From NCBI RefSeq assembly GCF_046630445.1, contig NC_092333.1, forward strand, positions 358,331,001-358,395,000: a stretch of 64,000 bases of DNA. Reading direction: 5' to 3'. Source of the DNA: Rutidosis leptorrhynchoides. Taxonomy: Eukaryota > Streptophyta > Magnoliopsida > Asterales > Asteraceae. The notes under the pieces are model-generated. The model had not been told where the DNA came from, ran no database searches, and saw nothing but the letters and a program-made list of their open reading frames with translations. Shown here piece after piece: positions 1 to 11,207 of the stretch. The stretch's first letter is position 1, and every line of letters begins with the position of its first letter. The position numbers and the translations under genes are program-made.

Positions 1-390
1 ATTCTTGATTAGGGTTTGATCGTTCTTGAGATGAACTTTTTGATGCTTGAATACCATGAAATGTTAATTGTTAGTGTTTAGTTGTAATGCATGTTTCATT
101 ACCTTCAAAACGGCATATCATATGTGTGAATTAGATTCCTGAAACTTAAAATGCATTTTGTGAACTTGAAACTTGAAAATGGACTTTAAATGATCACATG
201 ACGAGAAATCGGTCATTGGAAATGATGTTTTTGTTTGATGAAACATGTTTAGTTATGTTCTTTGTCAAAAGAGCTTTCCAACGTTATAAGGTGCGAGTTC
301 TAAATGTTTACGGTTTGCATTTTGTGCTAAAACGAATTTTGGATCAAGACTTGAACATTTGAAACTGGCCAGGTACCAGCTCCCGTGTAT

Positions 391-427
391 TGTCGCGGCG
401 CGACAATTGTGGGCCGCGTCGCGACAT
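391..427. repeat. GC-rich palindromic module in LTR K
   Basis: Two adjacent GC-rich palindromes stand out in AT-rich sequence. GTCGCGGCGCGAC is a perfect 5+3+5 inverted repeat, and a related GGGCCGCGTCGCGAC follows after AATTGT. The homologous place in element C holds different palindromes with the unit GGGACGGCGTCCC. Confidence 0.8.
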
Positions 428-1283
428 AAGCCGTGTCCAGGCTCTGACCTCCATGTCCAAAATACGAAAAATGTTTGGCATACTACGGACCTCCGATTCA
501 CATGAAACTTGTTCTAACATGCTCATATATGATTAAAAACCTCAGAAAAATAGTTCGGGACCCGACCCGAACATGTTGACTTTTTCGTTGACTTTGACCC
601 GACCAAGTTGACTTTTAATCAAACTTAACCAAATATTTGTGCAATCGTTCTAACATGTTTTTATACTTGTACCTTGCATGAAACATGACAATTTGATTCA
701 CATGCTATTATGATCGAGTCTTAACGAGCCATAGGACTAATTGAACATCTTTGACCTATCGTGTTTACCGTTATTGATACAACCTATTGTTTAGGTCAAG
801 ACTAGCATTGTTCTTTGCACACGTTTACTTGTTGAAGTACTTTACTACTCGTGCACTCAAGGTGAGATCATAGTCCCACTTTTACTTTTTTTTTTGAACT
901 TACATTTGGGATGAGAAAACATAAACATTTCTTTTACTAAGTGAACACAAGTACAGGAAAACAAACATTTTACATACGAGTTTAGAACAAAATCCTCAAT
1001 TCGATTATCATTAGTTACACTTGCCGGGTGTAAGTGACAACTTATGTTGTATGGATCCATATGGGTTTGACAAACCCTCATTCAAACGGTTCGCTACCGT
1101 TTACGAATGAAATATATTTTCGAGAAACAGTGTATGTTCTAGCACTACGTGATGGGGTTCAATGGAAGGAATGTTAAGCATTGATAATTGGGTGCTCGTG
1201 AAACAAACTTTTGGAATGTATTACTATTATCTCATTGTTGCTAATCTTGTGGTTCACTTGTACTTACTTACTTAAACCTATGA

Positions 1284-1328
1284 TTTCACCAACGTTTTCG
1301 TTGACAGATTTCTATGTTTTTCTCAGGT
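1284..1328 (+). promoter_or_regulatory. Conserved LTR stem-loop with CAGGT (K)
   Basis: TTTCAC is followed by the stem CAACG-TTTT-CGTTG at 1290-1303, a pyrimidine-rich stretch and CAGGT at 1324-1328. The same layout with other stem bases occurs in the LTRs of H, B and D/A/E. Confidence 0.65.
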
Positions 1329-1696
1329 CTTTGAACGCTATGTGAAACATGCTTCCGCTCATTATTTTGATACTTGCATTGGATGTCGAGTATACATGCA
1401 TTTCATGGAGCGTCTTTTGACTTTCTTTAAAACTGTGTCGCATAGGTTTCACATGTAACTATAACTTTGTAACGTAACTTTTAGATGAACAATTCTTGTA
1501 AACTTTGAAACAATCTTTATTTTTGAAAGGAATGCGACATATCTTTGGTCAAATGTCACGTTAAAGACCTATGACCACGCAACGGGACCTAAGTAGTCGA
1601 CGTCGTCAATTGACAATTTGTCGGGGTCGCTACACATATTTTCTAGACTTGATATGGTTTTGGAATTCATGTTTAAAAGGTTAAACTTCATATTAA

Positions 1697-2599
1697 TTAG
1701 TTTATAAATATGCTTCCGCTTAATGTTGAAATCGGGTTTTGACATATATGTTCATGAAACTTGTTTATATGATGAATTCCAACAGACGCATCTTCTGGAA
1801 ATAGGTGCGGGTATTTCTTCTTCATCTGATCTTCACACTCCCAGGTAAACTCGGGTCCACTACGGGCATTCCATCGAACCTTAACAATTGGTATCTTGTT
1901 TTACTTAAGTCTTTTAACCTCACGATCCATTATTTCGACGGGTTCTTCAATAAATTGAAGTTTTTCGTTGATTTGGATTTCTTCTAACGGAATAGTGAGA
2001 TCTTCTTTAGCAAAACACTTCTTCAGATTCGAGACATGAAAAGTGTTATGTACAGCCGCAAGTTGTTGAGGTAACTCCAGTTGGTAAGCTACTGGTCTGA
2101 CATGATCTATAATCTTGAATGGTCCAATGTACCTTGGATTTAGTTTCCCCCGTTTATCAAATCGAACAACGCCTTTCCAAGGTGAAACCTTAAGCATGAC
2201 CATCTCTCCAATCTCAAATTCTATATCTTTTCTTTTACTGTCCGCATAGCTCTTTTGTCGACTCTGGGCGGTTTTCAATCGTTGTTGAATTTGGATGATT
2301 TTCTCGGTAGTTTCTTGTATTATCTCCGGACCCGTAATCTGTCTATCTCCCACTTCATTTCAACAAATCGGAGACCTACACTTTCTACCATAAAGTGCCT
2401 CAAATGGCGCCATCTCAATACTAGAATGATAACTGTTGTTGTAGGAAAATTTTGCTAACGGTAGGTGTCGATCCCAACTGTTTCCGAAATCAATAACACA
2501 TGCTCGTAGCATGTCTTTAAGCGTTTGTATCGTCCTTTCGCTCTGCCCATCATTTTGTGGATGATAGGCAGTACTCATGTCTAGACGAGTCCCCAGTGC
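1697..2599 (-). pseudogene. pol: G integrase C-terminal part and chromodomain-like tail
   Basis: This continues the reading frame of the G polymerase after the stop at 2600. It holds the end of the integrase core ([20 protein letters not shown], with the third catalytic acidic residue in QSER), then the GPF-type domain ([13 protein letters not shown]), then a chromodomain-like tail with W-N-A-R, F-T-W-E and K-Y-P-H-L-F. Two in-frame stops break it: TGA at 2360-2362 where Trp is expected, and TAA at 1901-1903 where Gln is likely. After the second stop the frame stays open to a natural-looking TAA at 1697-1699. The tail type is known from chromoviruses, where it helps target integration to chromatin. 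As it stands the product cannot be made in one piece. Confidence 0.85.
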
Positions 2600-4993
2600 T
2601 TATTGCAACGTCTTCCAGAACCTTGAAACAAATCTACCATCCCTATCAGAGATAATAGAGACGGGTATTCCATGTCTGGAGATAACCTCCTTCAAATACA
2701 ATCGCACCAACTTCTCCATTTTATCATCTTCTCTCATTGGCAGGAAGTGTGCTGACTTGGTGAGACGATCAACTATTACCCAAATAGTATCATAACCACT
2801 TGCAGTCCTAGGAAATTTAGTAATGAAATCCATGGTAATGTTTTCCCATTTCCATTCCGGGATTTCAGGTTGTTGTAGTAGACCTGATGGTTTCTGATGT
2901 TCAGCTTTGACCTTAGAACACGTCAAACATTCTCCTACATATTTAGGAATATCGGCTTTCATACCCGGCCACCAAAATTGTTTCTTGAGATCTTTATACA
3001 TCTTCCCCGCTCCGGGATGTATTGAATATCTGGTTTTATGTGCTTCTTTAAGTACCATTTCTCTCACATCTCCAAACCTTGGTACCCAAATTCTATCAGC
3101 CCTATATCGTGTTCCGTCTTCCCGAATATTAATATGTTTCTCTGATCCTTTGGGTATCTCATTCTTCAACTTTCCTTCTTTTACAACCCCCTGTTGCGCC
3201 TCCTTTATTTGAGTATTAAGGTTAGTAAGAATAATTATATTCATAGATTTTACCCGTATAGGTTCTCTTTCCTTTCTACTCAAAGCGTCGGCTACCACAT
3301 TCGCCTTCCCTGGGTGGTATCGAATCTCAAAATCATAATCATTCAACAGTTCAATCCACCTGCGTTGTCTCATATTCAGTTGCTTCTGATTAAATATATG
3401 TTGGAGACTTTTGTGGTCGGTATATATAATACTTTTGACTTCATATAAATAATGCCTCCATGTCTTTAATGCAAAAACAACATCACCCAATTCCAAATCG
3501 TGAGTTATATAATTTTGCTCGTGAATCTTCAATTGTCTAGACGCATAAGCAATCACCTTCGTTCGTTGCATTAATACACAACCGAGACCTTGCTTTGATG
3601 CGTCACAATAAATCACAAAATCATCATTCCCTTCAGGCAATGAAAATATTGGTGTTGTAGTTAGCTTTTTCTTCAATAACTGAAACGCCTTCTCTTGTTC
3701 ATACTTCCATTCAAATTTCTTCCCTTTATGCGTTAATGCAGTCAAGGGTTTTGCTATTTTGGAGAAATCTTGGATGAATCTTCTGTAGTAACCAGCCAAT
3801 CCTAAAAATTGACGTATATGCTTCGGAGTTTTTCGGGTTTCCCACTTTTCAACGGTTTCGATCTTTGCTGGGTCTACCTGGATACCTTCTTTGTTCACTA
3901 AGTGACTGAGGAATTGAATTTCTTCCAACCAAAATGCACACTTTGAAAACTTAGCGTACAGTTTTTCTTTCCTCAATACTTCTAGCACTTTTCTCAAATG
4001 TTCTTCGTGCTCTTGATCATTCTTTGAGTAAATAAGTATGTCATCGATGAAAACAATGACAAACTTGTCAAGATATGGACCACACACTCGGTTCATAAGG
4101 TCCATGAACACAGCTGGTGCGTTAGTCAATCCAAACGGCATAACCATAAACTCGTAATGACCATAACGCGTCCTAAAAGCAGTTTTTGGAATATCATCCT
4201 CCTTTACTCGCATTTGATGATATCCAGAACATAAATCAATTTTTGAATAAACCGATGAGCCTTGTAGTTGATCAAATAAGTCGTCAATTCTCGGCAGTGG
4301 ATAACGGTTTTTGATGGTAAGTTTATTCAACTCTCTGTAGTCAATACACAACCTAAATGTACCATCCTTCTTCTTGACAAACAAAACAGGAGCTCCCCAT
4401 GGTGATGTGCTTGGTCGAATGAAATCACGTTCTAATAGTTCTTGCAGTTGGCTTTGCAGTTCTTTCATCTCGCTGGGTGCGAGTGTGTAAGGAGCACGAG
4501 CTATTGGTGCAGCTCCTGGTACAAGATCTATTTGAAATTCAACAGATCGATGTGGAGGTAGTCCCGGTAATTCTTTCGGAAATACATCGGGAAATTCTTT
4601 TATGACGGGAACATCATTGATGCTCTTTTCTTCAGTTTGTACTTTCTCGACGTGTGCTAGAACAACATAGCAACCTTTTCTTATTAGTTTTTGTGCCTTC
4701 AAATTACTAATAAGATGTAGCTTTGTGTTGCCCTTTTCTCCGTACACCATTAAGGATTCTCCTTCTTCTCGTACAATGCAAATTGCATTTTTGTTACATA
4801 CGATCTCTGCTTTCATCTCCTTCAGCCAGTCCATGCCAACTATTACATTAAAACTCCCTAACTCTACTGGTATCAAATCAATCTTAAATATTTCGCTACC
4901 CAGTTTAATTTCTCGATTCCGGCATATATAATCTGCTGAAATTAATTTACCGTTTGCTAATTCGAGTAAAAATTTACTATCCAACAGTATCAA
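2600..4993 (-). pseudogene. pol: G pol: reverse transcriptase, RNase H, integrase core
   Basis: A long open stretch of 797 codons. In order it shows the region after the protease ([15 protein letters not shown]), a reverse transcriptase with [29 protein letters not shown] and [14 protein letters not shown] (catalytic Asp pair at 4040-4045), RNase H with [12 protein letters not shown] and YTDHKSLQ, and an integrase with an HHCC zinc finger (IHPGAGKMY to [14 protein letters not shown]) plus the first two catalytic aspartates ([16 protein letters not shown]). It ends at a TAA at 2600-2602 where close relatives read Lys. The ATG is internal; the true polyprotein starts upstream in the same frame. 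The family copies element RNA into DNA and inserts it. This is the best preserved pol in the window, but it lacks an intact C-terminus and protease. Confidence 0.9.
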
Positions 4994-5424
4994 TGGACAA
5001 CTTAATTTAGCACAAAAATATGTACTAATATAGCTTTTATCCGCACCTGAATTAAATAAAACGTAAGCAGATTTATTATCAATAAGAAACGTACCCGTAA
5101 TAAGCTCCGGGTCTTCATGTGCCTCTGCCGCATTAATATTGAAAACTCTTCCGCGGCCTTGTCCATTCGTGTTCTCCTGGTTCGGGCAATTTCTAATAAT
5201 GTGGCCCGGTTTTCCACATTTATAACAAACTACATTGGCATAACTTGCTCCGACACTACTTGCTCCGCCATTACTCGTTCCGACACCATTTGTTCCTTTC
5301 GTTCTGTTAACCCCTAGTCCGTAGACCTCACACTTTGCCGCGCTATGACCATTTATTTTACACTTGTTAAAAAATTTGGTGCAGAACCCCGAGTGATACT
5401 TTTCATACCTTTGGCATAGCTAAA
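4994..5424 (-). pseudogene. gag-pol: G gag C-terminus and protease
   Basis: The same frame as the G polymerase, read upstream. Visible are a CCHC knuckle [12 protein letters not shown], a degraded knuckle ending [11 protein letters not shown], a Cys/His stretch Y-E-K-Y-H-S-G-F-C, and the protease motif. The protease reads LFNSGADKS, where the family has D-S-G: the catalytic Asp codon is AAT at 5051-5053, a single G-to-A change. Retroviral-type aspartic proteases need this residue, so this copy should be inactive. Between the knuckles lies a Gly/Ser/Ala-rich linker. The 5' part of gag is absent. Confidence 0.82.
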
Positions 5425-6563
5425 GTTATAGCTAACAGAGTTTTACATAGTTTAACATAGTTTAACCACATTGGTTCTTACTTTAACTTCATTTTAAGAC
5501 ATTGGACATATAGAGATCTTAAGTTTAATGATCTAGCATCAAGATCATGGTTAGACATATAGTCATCATTGAGTGATTTAACACTCTAGATCAAGCTTTT
5601 ACACCATGAAAGTTCTTGATTGTGACCTGAAATGATGAAAAGATTTAGTTTAGCTAGTTATACCTTGATGATATGTACTCCTAATGCTTAAAGAAGATGA
5701 TCAAAGGATGACTTATGATCTGTATTTTGAGAGTAGAGAAGTGTGAGAGAGAAGGGAGAATGAAGAAATGAGAGAATGAGATGTAGAAGAGAGTTTATAT
5801 AGAGACGGTGGTGGATGGTGGTGGGAGACGTAGCAAAGGGAGGAGGCAAGGGAGGAGTGACTCACCATTAGCCATTAATGAAGCTTATGATTATGTTTTG
5901 CATGGTGGTTATCTTAAGGAGGAAGTATTAGGGAAGGTAATTTGATGATGTACATGATGATGATGATGAAAAACGATGATGATGATGATGATGATGATGG
6001 TGTGATTGTTCTAGTCAATTTTTGGTTTTGCAAGAGTACATGTACTTGTGTAGTCTTTTAATGTGTAAATTCTAAGATGTTTACTTGTATACTTAGGGTT
6101 TAGGAAGTAAGCTAAGGTTAGGTTCTAATCAAGATAGGTTAAGGTTGGTTAAAGGAAAGAAATGGCTAAGCACAAAGTAATCAAGACTAGTTGTGAAAAT
6201 AATGAAGTGTAGGAATGTTTTTATCTTATGATCAAATGTTCAAATGAAAATGTTTCAAGTCTTTAATCTAAATACTTGGTTAATAAGTTTATTTATTAGG
6301 TTAATATATATTAAGATATAATTTACAAGTCTAGGGTTTATGGTAATGAACTAGGGTTCATAGTAGTAAACTAGGGTTTTAGGACTTTATGCAAAATGTG
6401 TGAAGTAACACCTAATCAAGTAAAACCTAAAATGCATCCTTAGGGCTATACAAATCCTAAAATAAACCAAGACATAGATTAATAAATTTACTCGTCATGT
6501 CGGAAATTGTAACTTAAAGAAGTCAAACTAGACATCTTAAGTTGAAAAGCTAGAGTTGTGACA
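5425..6563 (-). repeat. H 3' LTR, truncated
   Basis: Aligns with 13545-14741 of the 5' LTR, including a GAT-repeat tract and the start TGTCACAACTC at 6563. About 1.5 kb of the LTR's 3' part (hairpin, R and U5) is missing at the junction with G near 5424. Confidence 0.85.
5794..5801 (-). promoter_or_regulatory. TATA box, H 3' LTR
   Basis: TATATAAA on the minus strand in a CT-rich context (CTCTATATAAACTCTC). The identical motif is at the same place in the 5' LTR. Confidence 0.6.
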
Positions 6564-6602
6564 TTACCTACCCGTTAAGAAAATTTTCGTCCTCAAAATT
6601 TA
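6564..6602 (-). promoter_or_regulatory. H polypurine-tract region with inverted repeat
   Basis: Just before the 3' LTR the minus strand reads CTTAACGGGTAGGTAA. It is preceded by an inverted repeat (arms AAATTTT/AAAATTT around GAGGACG, 6580-6601). The same ACGGGTAGGTA context precedes the 3' LTRs of D and A. Confidence 0.65.
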
Positions 6603-9600
6603 GGAGGTACTTCTATTATCGAACAAATGGGGATATTTCTGCCTGATATGGTCCACACATTCCCACATGAACTCTGGACCTCTCCAGGCATTCCAACGAA
6701 CTATAACAATTGGAATTCTACTATGCTTCAGCTTCTTCACTTCAAGATCCATCACCTCTACTGGTTCGTCGACAAAATGCAACTTGTCATCGATATTTAG
6801 TTCTTCCAAAGGAATCACTAAATTCTCATCCGACAAACACTTTTTCACGTTCGAAACATGGAAAACATTATGAATACCACTAAGCTCTTGTGGTAGTTTC
6901 AATCTGTATGCAACTGGACCAATCCTTTCAATAACTTCAAAAGGTCCTACATATCTCAGGCTCAACTTTCATCGCTTCCCAATCCTTATTACTCCTTTCC
7001 ATGGAGAAACTTGTAACATAACTCTGTCACCCACTTGAAATTCTAAAAATTTCTTTCTAACATCGGCATAACTCTTCTGCCTACTTCTCGCCGTCTTTAA
7101 TCTTTCTTGAATCTGAAAGATCTTCTCAGTTGTTTCTTGGATAATCTATGGTCCTGTCAATTGTGAATCACTAATCTCACTCCAACACAATGGTGATCTA
7201 CATTTCCTTCCATACAAAGCTTCAAATGGAGCAGCCTTTATACTCGAGTGATAACTGTTGTTATACGAAAACTCAGCTAAAGGTAAATACTGATCCCAGC
7301 CACTTCCAAAATCAATTACACATGCTCGGAGCATGTCTTCAAATGTCAGAATAGTTCTCTCACTCTGCCCATCGGTTTGAGGATGATAAGTCGTACTCAT
7401 GTCCTAACGTGTACCTAGGGCTTTTTGCAAAGATTACCAAAATCTTGACATAAATCTACTATCTCGATCAGAGATAATAGAAATTGGAACTTCATGCCTA
7501 GAGACAATCTCCTTGATATACAAATCTGCGAACTTTTCCATCTTGTCAGTTTCTTTCATGGGTAACATATGTGCAGATTTCGTAAGTCGATCCACTATTA
7601 CCCAAATAGTGTCATAACCCTTCGCAGTCTTCGGTAATTGCGTAATGAAATCCATCGTAATTCCTTCCCATTTCCATTCGGGAATTTCAGGTTGCTGCAA
7701 TAACCCTAATGGTTTCTGATTCTCAGCCTTGACCTTCGAACATGTCAAACACTTTCCAACATAAGTTGCAATTTCAGCTTTCATGTTCGGCCACCAATAG
7801 AATTCCTTTAAGTCATGGTACATTTTCCCAGACCCTGGATGAATTGAATATCTCATCTTGTGTGCTTCATCCATCATAAGCTCTCTCAATCCACCAATCT
7901 TCGAAATCCAAATTCTGTTTGGAAAATATCGGGTTATGTCACTATTAACTTTAAAGGTTTGTCTAAATAGTCATATTCAATGACCTAACTCTCAGAGGTT
8001 TAACCCTTTCTTTGCGACTTAATGCATCAGCTACAATGTTCGCTCTCCCTGGATGATATAGAATATCGCAATCGTAATCATTTATAAGCTCCACCCAACG
8101 TCTTTGTCGCATGTTTAACTGTTTCTGATTGAAAATATGCTGAAGAATTTTATGATCTATATATATGGTACACTTGGTCCCATATAAATAATGTCTTCAT
8201 ATTTTCAACGCAAACATAATGACTCCTAACTCCAAATAATGAGTTGTATAATTCTGCTCATGGTTCTTCAGTTGACGAGATGCATACGCAATGACCTTCT
8301 GTCGTTGCATTAAAACACATTCTAACCCTTGTCTAGATGCATCACAATAAACCAGAAAATCTTCATTTCCTTCAAGTAGTGATAGTATAGGTGCAGTTGT
8401 CAACTTCTGTTATAACATTTGAAAAGCAGATTCCTGTGCTGAGTACCATTCAAATTTCTTATCATTGTGCGTCAACACAGTCAACGGTCTTGCTATCTTG
8501 GAGAAATTCTGAATAAATCTTCTATAATATCTAGCAAGTCCTAGGAATTGATGAATTTGAGACGGGTTCTTAGGCACTTCCAAATTCTTAATAGCCTCAA
8601 TCTTGGTAGGATCAACATGGATACCTTCTCTATTAACCACATGACCCAAAAATTGGAATGAATCGAGCCAAAAACCACACTTGAAAATTTAGCATATCAC
8701 TGCTCTTTTTCCAAAAGTTGCAAAACTAATCTCAAATGTTGTTCGTGCTCTTCCTTATTCTTGGAGTAGATCAAAATGTCGATAAACACTATGATTAATT
8801 TATCTAGATAGGTCTTGCATACTCTATTCATCAGATCCATAAATACTGCAGGGACGTTGGTTAAACCAAACGACATTACCAAAAATTCATAATGGCCATA
8901 GCGTGTTCTGAACGCCGTCTTAGGCACATCATCCTCTTTGACTCTAAATTGATGGTACCCTGATCTAAGGTCGATCTTGAAATAAACACTTGACCCTTGC
9001 AATTGGTCAAATAGATCATCTATCCTTGGTAACGGGTTACAATTCTTGACTTTAAGCTTATTCAGCTCTAGATAGTCAAAGCACATTATGAAAAATTCGC
9101 CCCTCTTCTTGACAAACAAGATTGGAGCACCCCACCGAGAAACACTAGGTCGAATGAATCCTTTATCTAACAATTCCTAGAGTTGATTTGATAGTTCTTG
9201 TAGTTCTGAAGGAGCTAATCGATAAGGTGATTTGGCAATTGGTGCTGCTCTAGGAACTAAATCAATCTGGAATTCAACTTGTCTATGCGGAGGTAGTCAT
9301 GGAAAATCTTCTGGGAATACATGAAAAAACTCACGAACAACTGGAACATCCTCCAATCCAATCTCTTTGGATTTGAGTTCTTTCACGTGCATGAGAATGG
9401 AAGGATATCCCTTCTTTAAATACCTTCGAGCTCTCATACCGGAAATAAAATTAAGGTTTATCTTACTCTTATCTCCTTGGATGACTAAGTTCTCACCATT
9501 CTCAAGAGGTATACGGATAGACTTTTCCGCACAATTAATGTCCGCATGATTCCTAGATAACCAGTCCATACCAATAACCACATCGAAACTTCCCAACTCA

Positions 9601-9879
9601 ACGGGCATTAAATCAACCTCAAACAGATTGTTTGACAAATTTAAGGCACAACCTCGCATAATCTTATCTACTTTTATCAACTTACCGTTTGCCAATTCTA
9701 CAGCATATCTAGTGTCTAAGGCAGTTAAAGGCCTATTTATCGCAACACTAAAATCCTTAGCTATAAAACTTTTATCAGCGCCGGTATCGAATAAAATGGA
9801 TGCTAAATGATTATTCTAGGAGGAACGTACCCGTGACTAACTCTGGGTCTTCACGAGCTTCCTTCATTGTGATCTGAAA
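6600..9879 (-). pseudogene. pol: H pol: protease, RT, RNase H, integrase, tail
   Basis: Order on the minus strand: protease region with an open stretch 9297-9695 ([28 protein letters not shown]), RT 8697-9173, RNase H ([12 protein letters not shown] near 8340, RYYRRFIQNFSKIA near 8520), integrase 7434-7889 ([42 protein letters not shown]) and 7146-7400 ([12 protein letters not shown]), then the tail 6600-6965 ending M-W-E-C and K-Y-P-H-L-F-D. Lesions are many: stops near 9295, 9175, 8407, 8196, 7433 and 7144 and several frame changes. The RT motif reads F-I-D-I-L, one Asp codon short of FIDDIL (single GAC at 8778-8780), so the active site is lost. Same lineage as G. Confidence 0.85.
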
Positions 9880-10927
9880 AGCTCGGCCCTTAGCCATTTC
9901 ACCCTTCTTAGCCTTAGGACATTCTTTCTTGAAATGCCCTGCTTGACCACATCCAAAGCAAACATTCTAATTGTTCTTATCGTTCTTATCTTTCCCTGAT
10001 AAACGAACTCTACAATCTTTTGAGAGATGTCCTTTCTTCTTGCATCGCTCACAAACTACAGTACAAACACTGAAATGATGTTTCGTGCACCTGCTGCAGT
10101 ATGGTTTCTTTCCTGCATACTTGCTATTTGAACTCTCAACCTTTACAGTTCCTTGCTTCTTGGAATTACCTTCTTGGTTTCCATCCCATTTACGCTTCTC
10201 AGTCGTAACCTTCACATCTGTCTTAGCATTGATTGATTGACGTCGCACTACTTGCGCCATCAAATCATGCGCCATACGAATAGCACTCTGGATCGTTTCA
10301 GGTTTAGACGAAATAACATTTCCTTGAATGTCTTCTGACAGACCCCAAATATATCTCTCTACTCTCTTATATTCGGGAGTGACCATGGTTGGGCACATTA
10401 AAGCTAACTCAAGAAATCGATTAGAATATCCTGAGATATCCGTTTCTTATAACTTTAAGTTCCACAACTCGGTTTCTAGCCTTTGAATCTCATTCCTTGG
10501 GCAATACTCATCAATCATCTGCTTCTTGAAGTCTTCCCATGGCATATTATATGCAACATCAATACCCACAGACTTAGAAAAAGAATTCCACCAGGTTAAG
10601 GCTCCATCCAAAAGTGTACATGATGCGAACTTCACTCGATCATTGTCTGCGCGCTCACTGATTTTGAATACTGATTCTAGTTTTTCAAGCCATCTCATTA
10701 ACCCTTCGGGTCCTTTCGTTCCTGAAAAAACTCTGGGGCTTGCCACCCATAAATGCCTTGAAATTACATCGCTGCTGAACGTTTGCCACTTCGGGTCTCC
10801 TTTCGTTCGTGGTATTTGCTGCATGTCCAGCTTCAGCGTTAGCAACTGCTTCAGCTACTCTTTGAGTTACCATCTCCTCGATTTGAGCAGCACTCATTCC
10901 CGTGTTTGGAGTTTTCTTTGGAGGCAT
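9880..10927 (-). pseudogene. gag: H gag with three zinc knuckles
   Basis: Starts at the ATG at 10927 (MPPKKTPNTGMSAAQIEEM), an N-terminus typical of plant gypsy gag. The capsid-like part has NFKAFMGGKP, GLMRWLEKLESVF and DGALTWWNSF, then EYKRVERYIWGLSEDIQG. The nucleocapsid has C-S-R-C-T-K-H-H, CERCKKKGHLSKDC and CFGCGQAGHFKKEC. A frameshift lies near 10735, an in-frame TAA near 10447 (Lys expected) and a TAG at 9967 just before the last knuckle. Gag forms the particle that packages element RNA. Not translatable as one protein here. Confidence 0.85.
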
Positions 10928-11207
10928 TTTCCTAACAAAAGACAATTCAAATATTTGAGATATTATAAGTAACATATATACATAATTGTTCATAATATGA
11001 AAACGAACTCAAGCAATCATAATATAAAAGTTATCGATTAAGATAGGCTTTTCAATATTACATAATTTGGGTATCTAACCTACCCGTTAGTTCCATTCAT
11101 ACATATAAACAACTATTACATTAGTTACTTAACCTATAATATCCGAAATATGAACATCTTAAGAGTGTAAGCTAGAAAATAAACACTCCTAATCACAAAC
11201 GATGAGT

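Larger units (their letters stand above)
1..1634 (+). mobile_element. K: 3' part of a Ty3/gypsy LTR
   Basis: The segment aligns, in opposite orientation, with the 2468-bp LTRs of element C. Shared blocks include the stretch around 480-540, the hairpin region near 1290, and the terminal GGGGTCGCTACA ending at 1634. The left end lies outside the window. No primer site follows position 1634, so this is a 3' LTR or a solo LTR, not a 5' LTR. It abuts the 3' untranslated end of element G, so it probably inserted there. No protein is encoded; the short ORFs in it are chance. K is clearly more diverged from C than C's two LTRs are from each other. Confidence 0.82.
1635..5424 (-). mobile_element. G: truncated Ty3/gypsy chromovirus
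   Basis: A minus-strand gypsy element runs from the gag zinc knuckles (right) to the chromodomain-like tail (left). Its LTRs, primer site and most of gag are missing. On the left, K's LTR interrupts its 3' end. On the right, the gag frame stops abruptly near 5424 against the truncated 3' LTR of H, so a deletion joined the two. One frame is kept over about 3.7 kb with few stops, so decay is moderate. Confidence 0.85.

Noticed and set aside
2907..3212. 101-codon plus-strand ORF
   Set aside because: Shadow of the G integrase and RNase H coding strand.
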